Below, piece after piece: positions 59,488 through 64,000 of a DNA stretch of 64,000 bases (its first letter is position 1; every line of letters starts with the position of its first letter). The notes under the pieces are model-generated. The model searched no databases and was not told the DNA's origin. It saw only the letters and a program-made list of their open reading frames with translations. The translations under genes and the position numbers were made by a program. This stretch comes from Paenacidovorax monticola (GTDB lineage: Bacteria > Pseudomonadota > Gammaproteobacteria > Burkholderiales > Burkholderiaceae_C), in the NCBI RefSeq assembly GCF_014489595.1, contig NZ_CP060790.1, positions 682,001-746,000 of the forward strand. Reading direction: 5' to 3'.

Positions 59488-59682
59488 CTAAACCCTCATC
59501 CCTGCCAACGCATTGAAAAGTGCGCGCGCCTCAGCTGACCGGGCGCCGTGTTTAAAGCTGTTTTGCGCAGCCTTGGCGCGCCCTTCGGCTGACCTCGGGC
59601 CGGTCGATAGCACCCACGGCTGCCAGCTTCGGATTAGCGAAGCCTGCCGTTGCCTGCGCTCCTGCGTCCAACCGTGAGCCAT
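59488..59682 (-). CDS. Small protein with GPRSAEGRAKAAQN motif
   Basis: A 64-residue frame from ATG 59680-59682 includes RQRQASLIRSWQPWVLSTGP and RSAEGRAKAAQNSFKHGARS. The STGPR-x-x-EGK/R-x-x-x-x-x-N-x-x-KHG pattern recurs, in my memory, in small hypothetical genes found in groups in Burkholderiales accessory DNA. Its start overlaps the preceding remnant, as expected for a two-gene unit. It may still be intact. Function unknown. Confidence 0.5.
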   Translation of the reverse strand: MAHGWTQERRQRQASLIRSWQPWVLSTGPRSAEGRAKAAQNSFKHGARSAEARALFNALAGMRV

Positions 59683-59869
59683 CAGTGTCCCCAATAGTTC
59701 GTTTGCCTGGTTCTGTGTTTTCCCGTGTGCGTGCCCAGCAGGCGGTGTGTTGCTCTGCTGGCTCCGCTCCAGTGGTACACCGTTGTTCACCTGCTGCGGA
59801 CCGTGGGCGACGTTGGCCTGGCGGGCAAACACCACGGGCGGGTTCTTGATTGCGGCCAGGGTTTCCAGC
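59552..59869 (-). pseudogene. C-terminal remnant of an accessory hypothetical gene, truncated and frameshifted
   Basis: Read on the reverse strand the segment TLETLAAIKNPPVVFARQAN, VAHGPQQVNNG and ANELL lies in one frame, and DGSRLDAGAQATAGFANP, KLAAVGAIDR in the next. These are, to my recollection, the C-terminal landmarks of a Burkholderiales family of unknown function that normally has another 150 residues upstream. Here the gene is cut at about 59869, where it abuts the LysR fragment on the other strand, and carries a one-base frameshift near 59690. Family assignment is from memory. Confidence 0.45.
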
Positions 59870-60393
59870 GTTGACCTGGCCGTACGCATAGGCCTGTTGC
59901 ATGACAGCGGCACCTTGTCCGCGCGTCTGTTGGGCACACAGCACATCAGCATCGGAGCCTCCCCTGCCTACCTTATGCGCCACGGCACGCCCAGGAGTCT
60001 GGAGGAACTCGATGGCCACGCTGTCATAGGTTATTCGCGCGCGGGTGTTGTCGCCCCGTGGAATGCTCTGCCTGCTGCTGGGCGGGGGGGGGCAATTCAG
60101 GCTATCGCTCACAGGTGCACTCCCAGATCAGCATGGACGATATCCAGGCTATCGCCGCTGCTGCGGTGGCGGGCTACGGCATTGCCTGGGTACCCTGCTG
60201 GCTGTTGCGCAGCTATGTCAAGCGCGGTGAGCTGGTACACATCCTGCCCGATTACCGTGCCCGTTCATATGAGATCCATGCCCTCTGGCCGCAGACACGG
60301 CAACTACGCCGCAAGCTGCGGGTGGCCATTGACGCACTGGTGGCCGAGATCCCTGATTTGCTGAATGTCGATGATGATGCGCCGGAATCATGA
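59870..60393 (+). pseudogene. LysR-family regulator remnant (C-terminal effector domain only)
   Basis: From VDLAVRIGLLHDSG at 59871 the frame follows the LysR substrate-binding domain (LGTQHISIGASPAYLMRHGT, PRSLEELDGHAVIGYSR). It then shifts, around a nine-G run at 60084-60092, to the frame reading SMDDIQAIAAAAVAGYGIAW, VPCWLLRSYVKRGELVHILP and ending at 60393. The helix-turn-helix half is absent: the fragment begins where the neighbouring remnant ends, so a deletion or recombination joined them. Not functional as it stands. Confidence 0.75.
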
Positions 60394-60645
60394 GAGTGGG
60401 CCTCCCTCTCACTTTGGGTGATGTCTGCCCAATTCCGGTATGGCGGGAACCCATTTGTCCAGGGCTTGGCTCCCTCCGATTTCATCTGCAAACAGCAGAC
60501 ATCCGGGTCAGATCGCTTCGGGATTGATCCGATCCATCAAATGCTGGAGGGCTGGGGATCGCACACTGCCAGCACCTGCGTTGTCTTTGCGTTCGGCACG
60601 AAACGCCCCCCGCCCACGGTGGGGTGGACGGAGCAACGGGCCGGG
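60394..60645. other. Gene-free stretch
   Basis: No convincing coding frame on either strand, no recognisable mobile-element ends. It separates the LysR remnant from the convergent methyltransferase gene. Confidence 0.35.
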
Positions 60646-61443
60646 CTATTTCTTCGTTGCCCGGGTCATCAGGTAGTGCTGGCGCACCACGTTGTTCTCA
60701 AAGTAGCGCGCGACAAAGCCATCGAGCTCCGCCCTGAAGGCCGCGAGCTTGGCTGGCTCGTCCTTCAAGGCCGCCACCAGTTTCACGACGGGGCCCAGCG
60801 TTTCCTCGATGCCCTTGCGATAGTGCTGTGGGCTCAGCGCGGGAAACAGCATGACGGAGCGGTCGAACATGATCTCCGTCACCGCATCGCCGAGCCTTTG
60901 CCGGATGATGCCGGGGTCGCCCCATTGCGGCGGCGGGGCTGCACCCGGAGGTGGGGGGACGAACTTGGCCACCAGCGCGAACATCTGCCCTACGTAGTGT
61001 TCCGGCGGCCACGTGGAAAACGCAATGGTGCCGCCCGGCTTGAGTACACGGAGCATCTCGGCGATGGTGACGTCCGGCCTCGGTGCGAACATGTGACCGA
61101 ACTGGCTGACCACTGCATCGAAGGTCGAACTCTCGTAGGGTAGGGCTTCGACGTCGCCCTCCCTGAATTCAATCTCGACGCCAGCAAGCGCTGCGTGCTG
61201 CCTGCCGTGCTGAATCAACACAGGAGAAAGGTCGAGCGCGTGGACTTTCGCGCCTGCGCGCGCTGCCGTGAGGGCCACCACGCCAGTGCCGCAGCCGACA
61301 TCGAGCACGACCTGCTCCGCTCGTATGCGCGCGTGCTTGACGAGTTCCGCTGCCGTCGCTGTCGTGACGGACTCGAGCGGCGCGAAGAGCGACCATCCTT
61401 CTCGCTGGATGGCCTTGAGCTGGGCAAACGGATCGTTTGACAC
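60646..61443 (-). CDS. Class I SAM-dependent methyltransferase
   Basis: The 265-residue protein has SAM motif I VVLDVGCGTGVVALTAA, motif II region FREGDVEALPYESSTFDAVV and motif III LRVLKPGGTIAFSTWP, the UbiE/Methyltransf_11 pattern. A Pro-rich loop (FVPPPPGAAPPPQWGDP) follows. The substrate is unknown. It is an isolated gene in the post-tRNA region with remnant genes on both sides, and looks intact. Confidence 0.9.
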   Translation of the reverse strand: MSNDPFAQLKAIQREGWSLFAPLESVTTATAAELVKHARIRAEQVVLDVGCGTGVVALTAARAGAKVHALDLSPVLIQHGRQHAALAGVEIEFREGDVEALPYESSTFDAVVSQFGHMFAPRPDVTIAEMLRVLKPGGTIAFSTWPPEHYVGQMFALVAKFVPPPPGAAPPPQWGDPGIIRQRLGDAVTEIMFDRSVMLFPALSPQHYRKGIEETLGPVVKLVAALKDEPAKLAAFRAELDGFVARYFENNVVRQHYLMTRATKK

Positions 61444-61976
61444 GGCGGGCTCCTTCCTTGAGCGGCGACTGAGACAGCGATTGTTGATCTTCGGCCGCAG
61501 CCTTGCAAGAAGCCAGGAGCCTCGTCCCCCTTATCGATTCCTGGAGCCGCTTGGCGTCAAGTCTGCCTTTGGTGGGGATTCAACCGGTCGATCATGTCGC
61601 GGAATAAGGTAGTCAAGAAGAAACCGGCATGACTGGCCATGCGGGAGCGCGATGCGTGCCCTTTTGCGGTATCTTGGCGTTGGTACCCGGTGAAGAGGGA
61701 CCACCGAAAGTCCGGCAGGTGGTCGCAAACGCTGAAAGGTGACAACCCATGTTGTTGGCGCCAGCTGCTCGCATTTTCCCGTCATCAACGCAGAAGAGGG
61801 GGCTACGATGGCCGTTGCACAGATTCAGTAAGCGATGGAGGGGTGGCCGGGTTTTTCACGGCGCATTCGTAAAAGGCCCTGTCTACCGACAAAGCCGCCG
61901 TTGCCACCATTGAGCACGGCCTTTGTTGCGAGGCCGACGAATCGGATGGTGCGGTCCTAGTTTGCATGAACTGAGT
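61444..61976. other. Gene-free stretch, possible decayed mobile DNA
   Basis: About 530 bases without a convincing gene. Short open frames on the reverse strand (61557-61745 and 61531-61788) have protein-like but unrecognised sequence. Composition falls steadily toward the AT-rich glycosyltransferase. I see no complete insertion sequence or terminal repeats; remnants of one are possible. Confidence 0.35.
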
Positions 61977-62699
61977 TTAGCGAAAAATATTGTATTTCAA
62001 TATGCAATACAGAGCCCTGACCCCATCCCGCCAACCTATCTTTTTTCCTTGTTCGTAAGTTCTTCCAAAATAGGATATGCCTACCTCATAGATGCGGCAT
62101 TTCAATTTCGAAACTTTTGCAACAATCTCCGGTTCGAATCCAAATCTGTTCTCTTCGATGCTAATCGATTGAATGATCTCTCGGCGAAAGACCTTGTGGC
62201 AGGATTCAATATCCGTCAAGTTCAGATTTGTGAACATGTTGGAAAGCAGCGTGAGAAATCCGTTCGCAACCCTGTGCCAGAAATAGAGGACGCGATGACA
62301 GCCCCCACCGACGAAACGAGAGCTGAAGACGACATCAGCCTGGTTTGAAACAATGGGGGCGATCAAGGAGGTGTATTCGCGTGGATCATATTCAAGATCG
62401 GCATCTTGGATGATCACCACATCGCCCGTGGCCTCCTTGATTCCGGATCTCAATGCAGCACCCTTGCCCTGATTTTTTTCATGAAGGATGATCTTGTCTA
62501 TTTTTTTAGACAGGTCATTGACAATGATTTCTCTGGTTCCATCCGTGGAAGAGTCGTCAACAACAATGATTTCTTTGTTCGGGAAGGGGGTGGCAAAAAC
62601 GGCATCGATGATGCTGCAAATGGTATTCACTTCATTGAAACAAGGAATAATAATCGACAGCTTCACTGCAGGAATATTTCCCGGTATTTTTGGATTCAT
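61977..62699 (-). CDS. Family 2 glycosyltransferase (dolichol-phosphate-mannosyltransferase-like), AT-rich
   Basis: The 240-residue enzyme has the GT-A fold landmarks [52 protein letters not shown] and the DxD-like QDADLEYDP. The pattern is that of polyprenyl-phosphate sugar transferases without C-terminal membrane helices. Codons are rich in A and T (ATA, AAT, TTT), unlike every gene before the tRNA, which points to horizontal acquisition. The start ATG 62697-62699 opens [13 protein letters not shown]. It follows the UbiA-type gene on the same strand by 34 bases, suggesting a shared pathway on an isoprenoid or lipid carrier. Confidence 0.92.
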   Translation of the reverse strand: MNPKIPGNIPAVKLSIIIPCFNEVNTICSIIDAVFATPFPNKEIIVVDDSSTDGTREIIVNDLSKKIDKIILHEKNQGKGAALRSGIKEATGDVVIIQDADLEYDPREYTSLIAPIVSNQADVVFSSRFVGGGCHRVLYFWHRVANGFLTLLSNMFTNLNLTDIESCHKVFRREIIQSISIEENRFGFEPEIVAKVSKLKCRIYEVGISYFGRTYEQGKKIGWRDGVRALYCILKYNIFR

Positions 62700-62733
62700 T
62701 GGAATATCTATCACCAAAGCACCGCTACGGGAC

Positions 62734-63626
62734 TCAAGCCCACAATACCGATGCGACCATGGCCGCCCCGATGCCCGCATAAAGCCAGCGGTAGCGCATC
62801 TGCAATCGGCGCACACTCTCGCCCGTAAGGGCCTCGCGCCAAGTCTGCAGTGTCCAGTACAAATGCAGTGGATACAGCCCCACAACCAGGCTCAACGCTT
62901 CTGGCACGCTGCCAGTCAGCGCCAGCACCAGCAGCAGGGCATTCGCCAGCGTGAACAACAGGAAACTGGTGGCAAAAATCCTCCGTTTCCCGAACATCAC
63001 GGCATTGGTCCGGATACCGTTGCGAAGATCGGCCTCATGATCGCGCACTTCCTGCACCAGATGGCCGGCACTGAATACGACGGCAAAGAACAGCCCGATC
63101 TCCATGCCCTTGGCATCAACCTCCTGAAAAATGGAATAGCCCAGCAAGAAATGCAGTACGCCGCCCAGCAGGTGCAGGAACGAGTTGGCAAGCGGCACAC
63201 CCTTCCAATGCGCAGGAGGTGCGGAATACAGCGCGCTTGCGGCGGCGATCATGAGTGCCACCAGGAGCGTCATTCGGCCCAATTGGCTGAAGATGGCCAG
63301 GCTCGCGGCCAGCAGCAACAGCAACAGCCACCCGATTTCGCTGCGGCGTACCCCGCGATGGAGAAACACGCCCGCAGTGCGCGCTGGATCACGGAGATCC
63401 TGGTGGACTCCTGCCCAATCATTGAGCAGGAAGACGTGGGCCACCAGCAGCACATTGCCTATCACCAGCAGCAACAGTGCCATGGCGCTATGGCCTACGG
63501 AATAACAATAACTCGCGGCAAAGATGGCCCCCAGCAAGGGGGGCCCTGAAGAACCAGGACCTCGTCAAACCGGATGCACGACAGCAGTCGCAGGGCCCAT
63601 GACCCGGGTACGGAAGAAGCCGTCAT
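62734..63626 (-). CDS. UbiA-family prenyltransferase (frame broken near 5' end)
   Basis: The repaired 297-residue membrane protein has eight or nine helices. The first Asp-rich motif is [15 protein letters not shown], in which one of the usual aspartates is glycine, and the second is [15 protein letters not shown]. The N-terminal 32 codons from ATG 63624-63626 ([10 protein letters not shown]) are in another frame; one base is missing in the G run at 63538-63543, and repair joins VLVLQGPP to [11 protein letters not shown]. UbiA enzymes attach prenyl chains to aromatic or other acceptors, or act on phospho-sugars (DPPR synthase type). The acceptor is unknown. Its start overlaps the upstream gene's stop (ATGA). 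Confidence 0.88.
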
Positions 63627-64000
63627 GGTGCTTTTCGGCCCCGCAGGGCCACCGTGGCCACATCGCTGCCCTGGCCCTTGTCCGCTAGCAGGCCTGTGCG
63701 CTGGCTTTCCAAGTACAGCCGCAGCCAGATCGCGTAGCCGACGTCTTCTGCCCAGTAGAGCCTGCGCACGGTGGCGGAGAAATCGTTGTGATAGAGCAAG
63801 GGCGGGTTGGATTTCACCTGCAGGAAATCGTCTTTGGAGAGTTCCTGCAGGACTTCGAGCACCTGGGCCCTGCGCGGCAGGCCTTCTGCCTCGTTCCCGC
63901 CGGCCAGTTGCCACAGCATGCGGCCGGCATCCAGCCAGATCTTCTGCCCGGGTATCGTCGTCTGGGTGCGGGATGGCGGCAGCTTCAACTCGCAACCCGC
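63623..64000 (-). CDS. Hypothetical protein, 5' end cut by window edge
   Basis: The frame is open to the right edge of the window and ends at 63623, overlapping the UbiA-type start by four bases. The visible 125 residues begin AGCELKLPPSRTQTTIPGQK; the AGC could be the end of a lipobox, making it a lipoprotein, but the upstream part is missing. Further on are GRMLWQLAGGNEAEGLPRRA and YWAEDVGYAIWLRLYLESQR. No family recognised. Coupling to the prenyltransferase suggests a shared function. Confidence 0.7.
   Translation of the reverse strand, partial: AGCELKLPPSRTQTTIPGQKIWLDAGRMLWQLAGGNEAEGLPRRAQVLEVLQELSKDDFLQVKSNPPLLYHNDFSATVRRLYWAEDVGYAIWLRLYLESQRTGLLADKGQGSDVATVALRGRKAP

Noticed and set aside
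60084..60092. Nine-G tract as a contingency (phase-variable) switch in a LysR gene.
   Set aside because: The gene has lost its DNA-binding half, so frame switching could not restore function.
62130..62142. GGTTCGAATCC in the glycosyltransferase resembles the tRNA T-loop, which could mark an attachment-site repeat of tRNA-Lys.
   Set aside because: The match is limited to the generic T-loop core, does not extend to the tRNA-Lys 3' end and lies in a conserved coding motif (GFEPE).

Overview
The window is about 64 kb of high-GC chromosomal DNA that looks like a betaproteobacterium of the order Burkholderiales, family Comamonadaceae (Acidovorax/Alicycliphilus/Diaphorobacter-like). This rests on codon use, on protein families recognised by eye, on the gene orders yciB-bolA-ppiC, mltG-tmk-holB-pilZ-tatD and tolB-pal-cpoB-tcdA-tRNA-Lys, and on a short dispersed repeat of a kind I associate with that family. 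No database search was possible.

Layout. 1-6.4 kb: a reverse-strand block with an edge-truncated exported protein, a small membrane protein, a parvulin isomerase, BolA, YciB, MsrB, the AMPylase SelO and an AraC regulator; one DUF1624 membrane protein faces it. 6.5-9.0 kb: a lipoprotein carboxylesterase and a Crp/Fnr regulator. 9.2-16.1 kb: an acyl-CoA ligase followed by a complete branched-chain amino acid/amide-type ABC transporter (livK-H-M-G-F). 16.1-19.2 kb: a large sensor diguanylate cyclase on the opposite strand. 19.4-30.8 kb: a beta-oxidation and detoxification block (FadB-like multifunctional enzyme, thiolase, hotdog thioesterases, acyl-CoA dehydrogenase, two short-chain dehydrogenases, MDR reductase, GST, Ogt). 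30.9-32.8 kb: a DUF1566 protein and a Bcr/CflA efflux pump.

33.2-37.2 kb is the least ordinary stretch: three small exported proteins (one extremely Ala/Gly/Ser/Thr-rich, one Ser/Asn/Thr-rich with four cysteines, one short with a CxxxxC pair), then a LuxR-type response regulator and its histidine kinase. 37.2-47.4 kb holds DUF72, Tex, HDOD, patatin-like, GST, iron alcohol dehydrogenase, an exported hydratase-like protein, an HSL-type esterase and a thioesterase-GNAT fusion. 47.4-58.5 kb is housekeeping: ygfZ, mltG, tmk, holB, pilZ, tatD, an ankyrin protein, msbA, the tol-pal tail and tcdA, ending in a tRNA-Lys(TTT) with a strong terminator.

Downstream of the tRNA (58.6-64 kb) the character changes: gene remnants, a truncated LysR gene, a methyltransferase, long stretches without genes, an AT-rich glycosyltransferase and a UbiA-type prenyltransferase with a partner gene cut by the right edge. 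This looks like accessory or decayed island DNA.

An important feature of the data is a series of at least thirteen single-base losses, nearly all inside short G or C runs, that break otherwise intact conserved genes (msrB, esterase, livM, the diguanylate cyclase, acyl-CoA dehydrogenase, DUF72, tex, iron alcohol dehydrogenase, ygfZ, pilZ, tolB twice, ubiA-like). They are most simply read as homopolymer sequencing errors, and the coordinates given here join the two reading frames.
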